Source: Prevotella sp. UBA1705
GTDB taxonomy: Bacteria > Bacteroidota > Bacteroidia > Bacteroidales > Bacteroidaceae
Assembly (NCBI GenBank): GCA_002317385.1
Contig: DCJH01000014.1
Span: forward strand, 1,302-39,978
Length of the DNA: 38,677 nucleotides
Direction of reading: 5' to 3'
Shown in pieces: positions 1-8,488 of this stretch; the first letter of the stretch is position 1, and each line of letters begins with the position of its first letter. The position numbers and the translations under genes were made by a program. The notes beneath the pieces were generated by a model. The model searched no databases. It worked only from the letters and a program-made list of their open reading frames with translations, and was not told the origin of the DNA.

Positions 1-25
1 AATTTTGAATTTTGAATTAAAAAAA
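1..25. repeat. Edge of an AT-rich intergenic repeat
   Basis: The first 25 bases are two copies of the heptad-like unit ATTTTGA followed by an A run. The same units recur at 2469-2490, 2970-3003, 34563-34583 and 34698-34730. It is probably the right end of an intergenic repeat element cut by the window edge, and it immediately precedes the start codon of the next gene. Confidence 0.5.
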
Positions 26-850
26 ATGGTTATAGGCATCGACGTAGGCATCAGCACTACAAAAATTGTAGGAATCAATGACGACGGCCAGGTGGTCTCG
101 CCGATTCGCATCAAGGCCACCGACCCCGTGACATCGCTCTACGGAGCCTTCGGCAAGTATCTCTACGACAACCACATCGACCTGAAAGACATCGAGCAGG
201 TGATGATCACCGGCGTGGGCTCCGCCTACATCGACTCGCCCATCTACGGGCTCCCCACCAGCAAGGCCGAGGAGTTTATCGCCGACGGACTCGGGGCACG
301 CTATGAGACCGACCTGGAGCGGATGCTCGTGGTGTCGATGGGAACGGGTACGAGCATCGTGCAATGCGATGGCGAGGACATCCGCCACATCGGAGGCATC
401 GGACTCGGCGGAGGCACCCTCATGGGCCTGAGCCGTATCATGCTCAAGACCGACGACGTGAAGCAGATTGTGGCACTCGCCCTCGAAGGCGACATCTCCA
501 ATGTCGATGTGCTCATCGGCGACATCAGTCCCAACCCCCTGCCCAACCTGCCCAAGACGGCCACGGCCTCGCTCTTTGGCAATGCCAGGAGCAACGCCTC
601 GCGCGAAGACATCGCCCTGGGCATCATCACCACCGTGCTACAGACCATCGGGTCGAGCTGCATCCTGGCCTCGCTCAATACCGGCATACGCGAGTATGTG
701 CTCATCGGGAACCTCACCCTGCTGCCTCAATGCAAGGAGGTGTTCCCCGCCATGGAGAAGCTCTACCACGTGAGGTTCATCATCCCCAAGTATTCCGAGT
801 TTTGCACGGCCATCGGCGCTGCCCTCTGCTATCGTAAGCAGCAGGCATAG
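26..850 (+). CDS. coaW: Type II pantothenate kinase (Fumble/CoaW-like)
   Basis: Probably phosphorylates pantothenate with ATP, the first step of coenzyme A synthesis in the cytosol. The 274-residue protein begins with the ASKHA phosphate-binding pattern GIDVGISTTK (residues 4-13). It has a glutamate-containing TSKAEEF segment near residue 80 where type II kinases carry the catalytic Glu, and glycine-rich SMGTGTS and GGIGLGGGTLMGLS segments typical of the Fumble family. A TTG start seven codons upstream is in frame, but ATG at 26 gives the usual N-terminus. The gene stands alone and a strong terminator follows. Bacteroidetes more often use the unrelated type III enzyme CoaX, so a role as a related sugar-kinase-fold enzyme cannot be excluded. 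Confidence 0.75.
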   Translation: MVIGIDVGISTTKIVGINDDGQVVSPIRIKATDPVTSLYGAFGKYLYDNHIDLKDIEQVMITGVGSAYIDSPIYGLPTSKAEEFIADGLGARYETDLERMLVVSMGTGTSIVQCDGEDIRHIGGIGLGGGTLMGLSRIMLKTDDVKQIVALALEGDISNVDVLIGDISPNPLPNLPKTATASLFGNARSNASREDIALGIITTVLQTIGSSCILASLNTGIREYVLIGNLTLLPQCKEVFPAMEKLYHVRFIIPKYSEFCTAIGAALCYRKQQA

Positions 851-893
851 GTGCTCCGATAGCGCTCGTCCCTGCTCCACAACCCCATCTCCC

Positions 894-938
894 CCGACCG
901 GATGCCCACCTTTTCGGGCCTCCGGTCGGACTTTTTTT
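894..938 (+). terminator. Rho-independent terminator after coaW
   Basis: A perfect 9-base stem, CCGACCGGA (894-902) with TCCGGTCGG (921-929), is extended by a TGCCC/GGGCC inner pairing and followed by a run of seven T. It ends transcription of the pantothenate kinase gene. Confidence 0.85.
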
Positions 939-1069
939 GCCCGAAGACAAGGTTTTTGGGGAGAAATGGAGTGGGAGAAGCCGATAGGCGAGGAGAAGGA
1001 AGGGGGTGCGCTCTTGTTAATATTTGTTATAATAAGCCTTTTCCCTAAGAATGGATGCGCTAAAATGCG

Positions 1070-1077
1070 TACTTTTG
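1070..1077 (+). promoter_or_regulatory. Bacteroides-type promoter for the GltD-like gene
   Basis: TACTTTTG matches the -7 element TAnnTTTG, about 55 bases before the start codon. No clear -33 TTG lies at the right distance. The 8-base sequence TTTGCAAA occurs twice (1074-1081 and 1088-1095), which could be a regulator site or chance. Confidence 0.5.
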
Positions 1078-1132
1078 CAAAGTAGAGTTTGCAAAACGAG
1101 ATAAAACAAATCCATTTCTATAGAGTCGCGCT

Positions 1133-2470
1133 ATGAGTCAACAAGAAGAAAATGATGCTTTTCAGGTAGTTCACCATCCTTATTCCACCCACGAGGCCGT
1201 TGAGGAAGCCAAGCGATGCCTGCGTTGCAAGGTGCCCTTGTGTCGCAAGGGATGTCCCATCAACAACAACATTCCCGAGTTCATCCATCAGCTCTCCAAG
1301 GGCAACATCGGAGATGCCATGGCCATCATCAACGAGACCTCCAACCTGCCGGCCATCTGCGGACGCGTGTGCCCCCACGAGAAACAATGTCAGGGCCATT
1401 GCATCCTCAACAAGAAAGACAAGCCCATACAGATAGGGCGCTTGGAGGCATTCATTGCCGACTTCGACACCGAGATGCGCCTCACCCGCGAGAGGTTGCC
1501 CCAGAAGACCCGCGGGCGCGTGGCCATCATCGGCTCCGGACCGGCAGGCCTCACCGTGGCCGGCGACCTGGCCCGTCAGGGCTTCGCCGTGACCATCTAC
1601 GAGGGGCAGGAGGAGCCCGGAGGCGTACTCATGTTTGGCATTCCCGAGTATCGGTTGCCCAAGAACGTGGTGAGGGCCGAGATCAGCAAGATAGCCTCGC
1701 TGGGGGTCAATTTCGTGACCAAGGCCATGGTGGGCGAGAATGGCATCACCGTCGATTCGCTCTTTGCCGAGGGCTTCGATGCCATCTTCATGGGCACGGG
1801 CACAGCCGTACCTCAGAACATGGATTCGGTCAGTGGTGCCAAGCTCCATGGCGTGAGCCAGTCTACCTATCTCCTCCATCAGGTCAATGCCTACAACGAT
1901 GGCGCCATCAGTCGCGACTCCGTGCCCCTGCGCGAGGGCGAGCGAGTGGGAGTCATCGGCGGAGGCAATGTGGCCATGGATGCTGCCCGCACGGCCATCC
2001 GCCTCGGGGCCGACGTCACCGTGATCTATCGTCGCACGGAGGAGGAGATGCCTGCCATCCGCCGCGAGTACGAGGAGGCCGTGAAAGAGGGTGTGAAATT
2101 TCTTTGGGAGTCGAGCGTCACCGAGTTCTTCCCCGGTCACAACGGGCGCCTCGGGAGCGTGAACATCCACACCTCCGAGGGCGACCGTCGGGAGCCTTTC
2201 GACCGCATCTATCTCGCCATCGGGTCGCGTCCGGCCAACCGCATCGTCTCGACCACCGATGGCATCGAGGTCGACGAGAAGGGCTATGTCAAGATTCAGG
2301 AGCGACCCTTCGGCATGACCACCCGTCGGGGGGTGTTTGCCGGTGGCGACGTGGTGCATCGTCCCCAGACCGTGGTGCTGGCCATGAAGGCTGCCAAGGA
2401 GGTGGCGCAGGGCATCGCCCAATACGTAGATGCCGTGAAGCTGCTGGAATATATTGAAGGGAATTCTTAA
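1133..2470 (+). CDS. Glutamate synthase small-subunit-like NAD(P)H:ferredoxin-type oxidoreductase
   Basis: A 445-residue flavoprotein of the GltD/NfnL/SudA family, which moves electrons between NAD(P)H and iron-sulfur centres via FAD. Two N-terminal cysteine clusters are visible, CLRCKVPLCRKGC (about residues 30-42) and CGRVCPHEKQCQGHC (about 80-95), as expected for two [4Fe-4S] centres. The FAD-binding motif is IIGSGPAGLTVAG near residue 130, a second dinucleotide fold is VIGGGNVAMDAART near residue 275, and a C-terminal FAGGDVV motif closes the FAD site. No GltB large subunit and no NfnS/SudB partner is adjacent. RefSeq-style annotation would say NADPH-dependent glutamate synthase; the true partner and reaction are unknown. 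Confidence 0.8.
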   Translation: MSQQEENDAFQVVHHPYSTHEAVEEAKRCLRCKVPLCRKGCPINNNIPEFIHQLSKGNIGDAMAIINETSNLPAICGRVCPHEKQCQGHCILNKKDKPIQIGRLEAFIADFDTEMRLTRERLPQKTRGRVAIIGSGPAGLTVAGDLARQGFAVTIYEGQEEPGGVLMFGIPEYRLPKNVVRAEISKIASLGVNFVTKAMVGENGITVDSLFAEGFDAIFMGTGTAVPQNMDSVSGAKLHGVSQSTYLLHQVNAYNDGAISRDSVPLREGERVGVIGGGNVAMDAARTAIRLGADVTVIYRRTEEEMPAIRREYEEAVKEGVKFLWESSVTEFFPGHNGRLGSVNIHTSEGDRREPFDRIYLAIGSRPANRIVSTTDGIEVDEKGYVKIQERPFGMTTRRGVFAGGDVVHRPQTVVLAMKAAKEVAQGIAQYVDAVKLLEYIEGNS

Positions 2471-3013
2471 TTCAAAATTCAAAATTGACTTCGTCGAACT
2501 TCGTTTCAAAATTAGGCTGGCGCGTATATAATTGAAAATGGATAATTGATAATTACCCTACGGCGAAGGAGAGGATTCAAAATGGGCCGACGTATAGGTC
2601 ATTTATCAATCATCATTCGTCAATTATCATTCGTCACTCAACATTCAACATTCGTCATTCTTTTTTGTTACATTGTTACAAAATTACATGTTACAATAAG
2701 GTCGATGCATTTTGACAATAGGCTTCGCATCAAACTTCATTTTCATCATTGTCGGCTGCTCTTTCCGTTCCATCCGCAGGTCGCTGAGCGGCCCTCCGTG
2801 GAATCGAGAGAGAATGTGGCGGAGAGTTTTCCGAGAAATCCGAGAAATCCGTTGTTAAAAAAACGTCCGAGAATACCATCCGTCTCTCCGCGCGAGCCTA
2901 ATTATCAATTCTCAACTATCAATTATCAATTAGCCCCTCCGCGCCAGCCAAATTTTGAAACGAAGTTCGACGAAGTCAATTTTGAATTATGAATTTTGAA
3001 TTAAGAAATTCCC
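2459..3013. repeat. Non-coding island bounded by long inverted repeats
   Basis: About 66-base arms at 2459-2524 and 2940-3013 are near-perfect inverted copies. Both contain AATTCAAAATTC heptad repeats, the segment GACTTCGTCGAACTTCGTTT and the tip GGCTGGCGCG. The left arm includes the stop codon of the preceding gene. Inside lie nested inverted AT-rich repeats (about 2528-2557 with 2899-2931), degenerate CATTCGTCA repeats (2600-2660) and a CGGAGAG/CTCTCCG pair (2819-2825 with 2884-2890). I see no credible gene. It may be a MITE-like element or an intergenic repeat of the lineage. Confidence 0.8.
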
Positions 3014-3062
3014 TTTTCCCACGGCCATTTGCAACAAAAATTGAAATAATTCTAAAAACTTC

Positions 3063-3093
3063 TTGGTGTCTGCTGATTTTTTATTTATATTTG
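3063..3093 (+). promoter_or_regulatory. Promoter of the MATE-rmuC operon
   Basis: TTG at 3063-3065 and TATATTTG at 3086-3093 are separated by 20 bases, a good fit to the Bacteroides -33/-7 consensus. The start codon at 3111 lies 17 bases past the -7 element, so the leader is short and longer upstream reading frames are excluded. Confidence 0.75.
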
Positions 3094-3110
3094 CGTCCAG
3101 AAGACACAAG

Positions 3111-4415
3111 ATGAAACAAATAGACAAAGACATCCTCCACTTGGCTGTCCCCTCCATTGTGAGCAACATCACAGTCCCCCTGTTGGGACTGATAGACCTG
3201 GCCATCGTGGGGCATATCGGCTCAGAGCGATACATCGCTGCCATTGCCGTGGGGTCTATGATCTTCAATGTGATCTACTGGCTCTTTGGTTTCTTGAGAA
3301 TGGGCACAAGCGGCATGACCTCGCAGGCGCTCGGACGGGGCGACCATCCTACCATCGTCCAGCTCTTCCGGCGCTCGTTGCTGGTGGCACTGGCCATCGC
3401 CTCGGTGTTTCTCGTGGGGCAGGTGCCCCTGCGATGGACGGCCCTCACGGTGATACATCCCTCCGCGCGGATATGGCCCCTGGCCTCCACCTATTTTAAT
3501 ATACTCATCTGGGGAGCGCCGGCCATGCTCGGGCTCTATAGTCTCAACGGATGGTTCATAGGCCTGCAAAACACGCGCGTACCCATGATGGTGGCCATCT
3601 TTCAGAACGTGGTGAACATCGTGGCGTCGCTCATCTTCGTGTTCGCGCTGGGCATGAATATCGACGGAGTGGCCCTGGGCACGCTCGTGGCACAGTGGAG
3701 CGGATTCGTGTTGGCCTTGGGCTTTGCCTGGCGACGGTTCCGGGGCGACGCCCTGCTCATGCGGGCATGGCATGGGGAGCAAAGGGGCACGGTCACGTGG
3801 TCGTCGTTCTTCGTGGTCAATCGCGACATCTTCCTACGCACGCTCTGCCTCGTGGGTGTCAACCTGTTCTTCACCTCCGCCGGTGCGCGTCAGGGCGACA
3901 TGATGCTGGCCGTGAACACGCTCCTCATGACATTCTTCACGCTCTTCAGCTATGTGATGGATGGATTTGCCTTTGCCGGTGAGGCGCTGAGCGGCATGCA
4001 CTATGGCGCTGGCGACCATCGGGCGCTGCGTGCCACCGTGGGCCGGCTGTTCTTCTGGGGCATGGCGATGGTGGTGGGATTCACAGCCCTCTATGTGGTG
4101 GGCGGAAACCGGTTACTCGCTCTCATCACCAACGATGCCTCGGTGATCCAGGCTTCCGGAGCCTATTTCTTCTGGGCATGCCTGGTGCCCGTGGCGGGCA
4201 TGGCAGCCTTCATCTACGATGGCGTGTTCATCGGACTCACCGCCACCCGTGGCATGTTGCTCTCAAGCGTCGGAGCTACCGTGATGTTCTTTGGCCTGTT
4301 CTTCGCCGGAGTGGGGATGCTCCCGCCCAACCACGTGTTGTGGCTCGCGTTCGTGGTCTACCTGGCCTCGCGCGGACTGTTGCAGCACTTGCTTATCAGA
4401 AAACACATTCAATAG
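3111..4415 (+). CDS. MATE family efflux transporter (DinF-like)
   Basis: A 434-residue inner-membrane protein with about twelve hydrophobic segments, opening with MKQIDKDILHLAVPSIVSNI as in DinF-type MATE proteins. The family exports drugs or other small molecules in exchange for Na+ or H+. Two half-repeats each start with a polar residue followed by a long helix (about residues 10-40 and 230-260), and the typical GLIDLAIVGHIG and GLQNTRVPM segments are present. ATG 3111 was chosen because the upstream in-frame start would overlap the promoter. It ends 12 bases before rmuC, so the two are likely co-transcribed. The substrate cannot be told from sequence. Confidence 0.88.
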   Translation: MKQIDKDILHLAVPSIVSNITVPLLGLIDLAIVGHIGSERYIAAIAVGSMIFNVIYWLFGFLRMGTSGMTSQALGRGDHPTIVQLFRRSLLVALAIASVFLVGQVPLRWTALTVIHPSARIWPLASTYFNILIWGAPAMLGLYSLNGWFIGLQNTRVPMMVAIFQNVVNIVASLIFVFALGMNIDGVALGTLVAQWSGFVLALGFAWRRFRGDALLMRAWHGEQRGTVTWSSFFVVNRDIFLRTLCLVGVNLFFTSAGARQGDMMLAVNTLLMTFFTLFSYVMDGFAFAGEALSGMHYGAGDHRALRATVGRLFFWGMAMVVGFTALYVVGGNRLLALITNDASVIQASGAYFFWACLVPVAGMAAFIYDGVFIGLTATRGMLLSSVGATVMFFGLFFAGVGMLPPNHVLWLAFVVYLASRGLLQHLLIRKHIQ

Positions 4416-4427
4416 TAAATTAATAAG

Positions 4428-5843
4428 ATGGAATTCATATATATCGCACTGGGTATCGTCATCGGATTTGTAATAGCTTACCTGCTCCTGCAGGGACAGC
4501 GCAAGGGCGTGGAGGCCAATCTCCTCTTGGCCCGGCAGCAGACCGATACGGAGCTTCAGGCCAAGAACGAGACCCTGCGCAAGCTCGACGCTGCCGGCGA
4601 CGACCTGCGCGAGCTCCAGTCGCAGCTCGTCACAGCCAAGATGTCGCTCAGTTCCACCCAGGCCCAGCTCGATGCCGAGCGCAGGCAGCACGATGAGGAA
4701 GCCCAGCAGCGCAAGGAACAGCAGGCCCAATGGGAGCGCCAACGCCAACAGCAGTTCGATGCCCAGCTCGAGACCGTGAAGGAGCAGTTCCAAAACCTCG
4801 CCACCCAGGTGCTCGACCAGTCGGCCGACAAGCTCAAGACTCAGAACACCGCGTCCATGGAAGTGCTCACCGCACCCCTCAAAGACAACATCGCCAAGCT
4901 CCACGAGGCCATCTTCACCACCAACCAGGAGACAGCCAAGAACACCGCCTCGCTCTCCGAGCAGCTCAAGGCCATGGCTGCCCAGACCGATAAGATTGAC
5001 GCCACGGCCACCCGACTCACCAACGTGATGCGTGGAGGCAACAAGATACAGGGCAACTGGGGAGAGCTCATCCTCACCGAGATACTGGAGCAAAACGGAT
5101 TCAGGCTGGGCATCAACTACGATGTGCAGCAGACCCTCGCCGACGACAAGGGCAACGCGCTCACCAACGACGAGAGCGGGCGCCGCATGATTCCCGACGT
5201 GATACTCCATTATCCCAAGAACGAGGATGTGGTCATCGACTCGAAGATGTCGGTCGAGGCCTACATGCTCTGGACCAATACCGATAACGAGGAACTCAAG
5301 AAGAAGTATGCCTCCGAGCTCGTGAGGAGCATCCGTACCCAGTTTACCTCGCTCGCCAGAAAAGACTACAGCAGCTATGTGAAGCCCCCGCGCCATGCCA
5401 TCGACTTCGTCATCATGTTCGTGCCCCACGAGGGAGCTCTCCAGTTGGCCATGGCCACCGACCAGCGATTGTGGAGCGATGCCTTCGACAAGCGGGTGTT
5501 CATCACCTCCCAGCAAAACCTCATGGCCATCCTCAAGATGATTGAGATTGCCTGGCGCCAATACACCCAGACCGAGAACCAACTCAAGGTCTACGGACTC
5601 GCCGAGGAGATGCTCAAGCGGGTGGGAGAGTTCATCCGCCGATTCGACAAGGTGAAGAAAGACATTGAGCTCTTGGGCAAAGACTATGACGATGCCTACA
5701 ACAAGGCCTACACCGGTAGGCAGAGCATCGTTCAGAAAGCCAACGAGCTGGTGCAGCTCGGCGTGAAGGAATCGGCCCATCAGCCCATTCCGCCCGTCGA
5801 GGAAGAACTCCTTCCGCTGGAAGAGAAAGCAGAGGAGTCCTAA
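4428..5843 (+). CDS. rmuC: DNA recombination protein RmuC
   Basis: RmuC proteins limit DNA inversions at short inverted repeats and carry a nuclease-like fold. This 471-residue protein has one N-terminal membrane segment (about residues 3-20), then a long Gln/Arg/Glu-rich coiled coil (about 25-150), then the conserved RmuC domain (about 170-430) with QGNWGELILTEILEQNGF, PDVILHYP, VVIDSKMSVEAY and HAIDFVIMFVPHEGAL. Asp and Lys in VIDSK fit the nuclease-like core. Expression is probably coupled to the upstream MATE gene. Confidence 0.92.
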   Translation: MEFIYIALGIVIGFVIAYLLLQGQRKGVEANLLLARQQTDTELQAKNETLRKLDAAGDDLRELQSQLVTAKMSLSSTQAQLDAERRQHDEEAQQRKEQQAQWERQRQQQFDAQLETVKEQFQNLATQVLDQSADKLKTQNTASMEVLTAPLKDNIAKLHEAIFTTNQETAKNTASLSEQLKAMAAQTDKIDATATRLTNVMRGGNKIQGNWGELILTEILEQNGFRLGINYDVQQTLADDKGNALTNDESGRRMIPDVILHYPKNEDVVIDSKMSVEAYMLWTNTDNEELKKKYASELVRSIRTQFTSLARKDYSSYVKPPRHAIDFVIMFVPHEGALQLAMATDQRLWSDAFDKRVFITSQQNLMAILKMIEIAWRQYTQTENQLKVYGLAEEMLKRVGEFIRRFDKVKKDIELLGKDYDDAYNKAYTGRQSIVQKANELVQLGVKESAHQPIPPVEEELLPLEEKAEES

Positions 5844-6106
5844 CCCTCCCTCCGGACACCCGAATCCCTTTCGCGATGTTCCGGAATCGTCTCTCCGACG
5901 ATGGAGAGGCCTCTTTGAAACTATGGAGTGACACGAAACGGCAGGTCGTCCCTCATGAACATGACGGCGCCTTGCCCGGACCTAAATCTCATAATTATTC
6001 AGCTACTATTACTTTTTAGTTGCAATTTGATAAAAATTCAGCGTAATTAATTACATCCTGAACTATTTTTCTTAAATTTGCAATGCTTTATTAATCAAGA
6101 TTGACT
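5844..6106 (+). promoter_or_regulatory. Spacer and promoter of the TCA operon
   Basis: A weak hairpin CTCTCC-6-GGAGAG (5891-5908) lies behind rmuC without a T run. TAAATTTG at 6073-6080 is a good -7 element 26 bases before the aconitase ATG; no -33 TTG is seen at the right spacing. Nothing else is recognisable. Confidence 0.55.
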
Positions 6107-8401
6107 ATGATTTTGGACGTTGACATGTTACGGCAGTTCTATGCCGGTTATTCCGCAAAGGTGGCAACAGCCCGTCAGACCTTGGGCCATCCGCTCACCT
6201 ATGCCGAGAAAGTGCTCTATGCGCACCTGTTTACCAATGAAGACTTGAAGCCCTACAAGCGCGGAGAGTCTTACGTCAACTTCGCACCCGACCGTGTGGC
6301 CATGCAGGATGCCACGGCCCAGATGGCTTTGCTCCAGTTCATGAACGCGGGCAAGGACCGGGTGGCTGTGCCGGCCAGTGTCCATTGCGACCATCTTATC
6401 CGCGCCGATGTGGGTGCCGATAAGGACCTCCCGACAGCCAAGGAGACCAATCGGGAAGTGTACGATTTCCTCAAGACAGTATCCTCTCGCTATCATATCG
6501 GATTCTGGGCCCCAGGCGCCGGAATCATCCATCAGGTGGTGCTGGAGAACTATGCGTTCCCCGGTGGCATGATGGTGGGCACCGACTCCCATACGCCCAA
6601 TGCCGGCGGACTGGGTATGGTGGCTGTGGGCGTGGGTGGAGCCGATGCTGTCGATGTGCTCACGGCCCAGCCTTGGGAACTCAAGATGCCTCGGCTCATC
6701 GGCGTGCATCTCACCGGGCGCCTCAATGGGTGGGCATCGCCCAAGGACGTCATCCTCAAGATATTGGGCATCCTCACCGTGAAGGGTGGCACCAATGCCA
6801 TCCTGGAGTACTTCGGAGAAGGCGCCAAGACGCTCTCGACCACCGGTAAAGGCACCATCTGCAACATGGGAGCCGAGTTGGGTGCTACCTGCTCCATCTT
6901 TGCCTACGATGAAAATGCCGACGAATACCTGCGCAAGACCGACCGCGAGGAACTGGCCATGATGGCCAAGCAGAACGCGGGCGAGCTGCAGGCCGATGCC
7001 GAGGTGTATGCTCATCCTGAGTTGTATTACGACACCGTGTTGGAGATCAACCTTTCCGAGATAGAGCCTCACCTCAACGGACCGTTCACGCCCGATGCAG
7101 CTACACCCATCTCCGAGATGAAGGTCAAGGGTCCGGCCAACGACTATCCCATGACGGTCGAGGTGGGACTCGTAGGGTCGTGCACCAACTCGTCCTATCA
7201 AGACCTGGCACGCGCTGCCTCCATTGCCCGTCAGGCCGGTGAGAAGAATATCCAGGTGCGTGGTCAGCTCATCATCAACCCGGGTTCGGAGCAGATACGC
7301 TACACGGCCGAGCGCGATGGACTGCTCGACGATTTCAAGAAGATAGGAGCCGTGATCATGACCAATGCCTGCGGGCCTTGTATCGGACAGTGGAAGCGCC
7401 ACACCGACGACAACGAGCGCAAGAACTCCATCGTGACCTCGTTCAACCGTAACTTCCGTCGTCGGGCCGATGGCAATCCCAACACCTACGCCTTCATTGG
7501 CTCGCCCGAGCTCACCGTGGCCCTGGCCATTGCCGGACGGCTCGATTTCAACCCTGCCACCGATAAGGTGCAAGACCGCGAGGGCAATGCCGTGATGCTC
7601 GATGAGCCCCATGGCTTCGATTTTCCGCCTGCCGGATTCAGTGCCGGACAGCAGGAGGGCGTGTCCACCGTCGAGGTGATGGAGGAGAAAGGACTGTTTA
7701 TCGCTCCGTCCGACATCCACAGGGACGTGACGGTGGAAATCAAGCCCGAATCCAACCGCCTGCAGAAACTCGAACCGTTTGAGCCGTGGGATGGCGAGGA
7801 ACTGGTCGATATGCCACTGCTCATCAAGACCAAGGGCAAGTGCACCACCGACCATATCTCCATGGCCGGTCCATGGTTGAAGTTCCGTGGCCATCTGCAG
7901 AACATCTCCGACAACCTGCTGATGGGTGCCGAGAACGCCTTCAACGGAGAGAGCAACCATGTGAAGGACCAACTCGACGGACAGTATAAAGAGGTGTCGT
8001 CGGCTGCCAAGAACTATAAGTCGAAAGGTGTGCCGAGCATCGTGGTGGCCGAGGACAACTATGGCGAGGGCTCGTCGCGCGAGCACGCTGCCATGGAGCC
8101 GAGGTTCCTCAACGTGCGTGTCATCCTCACCAAGAGCTTTGCCCGCATCCACGAGACCAACCTGAAGAAGCAGGGTTTGCTGGCCCTCACGTTCGTGAAC
8201 AAGGACGATTACGACAAGGTGCAGGAGGACGATCGCATCAGTGTAGTGGGATTCCGCAACTTTGCGCCGGGTTCTCGCTTCACCGTGACCCTCAATCACA
8301 AGGATGGCACCACCGAGAGCTTCGAGGCCGAGCACACCTACAACGACACGCAGATAGCCTGGTTCAAGGCAGGCTCTGCCCTCAACTATTCGGCTCAGTA
8401 A
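6107..8401 (+). CDS. acnA: Aconitate hydratase, mitochondrial type
   Basis: Interconverts citrate and isocitrate using a [4Fe-4S] cluster. The 764-residue protein carries cluster cysteines at 359 (GSCTNSS) and at 422 and 425 (NACGPCIG), almost the same numbers as 358, 421 and 424 in mature mitochondrial aconitase, plus the active-site GEGSSREHAA near residue 656 and HISMAGPWLKFRGHL at the start of the swivel domain. A mitochondrial-like aconitase in an operon with icd and citrate synthase is described in Bacteroides fragilis. ATG 6107 was chosen over TTG 6101. The next gene starts 87 bases downstream. Confidence 0.95.
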   Translation: MILDVDMLRQFYAGYSAKVATARQTLGHPLTYAEKVLYAHLFTNEDLKPYKRGESYVNFAPDRVAMQDATAQMALLQFMNAGKDRVAVPASVHCDHLIRADVGADKDLPTAKETNREVYDFLKTVSSRYHIGFWAPGAGIIHQVVLENYAFPGGMMVGTDSHTPNAGGLGMVAVGVGGADAVDVLTAQPWELKMPRLIGVHLTGRLNGWASPKDVILKILGILTVKGGTNAILEYFGEGAKTLSTTGKGTICNMGAELGATCSIFAYDENADEYLRKTDREELAMMAKQNAGELQADAEVYAHPELYYDTVLEINLSEIEPHLNGPFTPDAATPISEMKVKGPANDYPMTVEVGLVGSCTNSSYQDLARAASIARQAGEKNIQVRGQLIINPGSEQIRYTAERDGLLDDFKKIGAVIMTNACGPCIGQWKRHTDDNERKNSIVTSFNRNFRRRADGNPNTYAFIGSPELTVALAIAGRLDFNPATDKVQDREGNAVMLDEPHGFDFPPAGFSAGQQEGVSTVEVMEEKGLFIAPSDIHRDVTVEIKPESNRLQKLEPFEPWDGEELVDMPLLIKTKGKCTTDHISMAGPWLKFRGHLQNISDNLLMGAENAFNGESNHVKDQLDGQYKEVSSAAKNYKSKGVPSIVVAEDNYGEGSSREHAAMEPRFLNVRVILTKSFARIHETNLKKQGLLALTFVNKDDYDKVQEDDRISVVGFRNFAPGSRFTVTLNHKDGTTESFEAEHTYNDTQIAWFKAGSALNYSAQ

Positions 8402-8488
8402 TCCATGAGGCAATGGTCTGGAATCATGCAGGCCATTGCTTCCTCTTTTCTGATAGATACAAACATCTTTAAACCAAAGAATCCATAT

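Noticed and set aside
2546..2992. A 148-codon frame in the palindromic island
   Set aside because: Translation consists of repeat-derived sequence (RQLSF, NYQL runs) and spans the inverted repeat; no promoter or homology signal.
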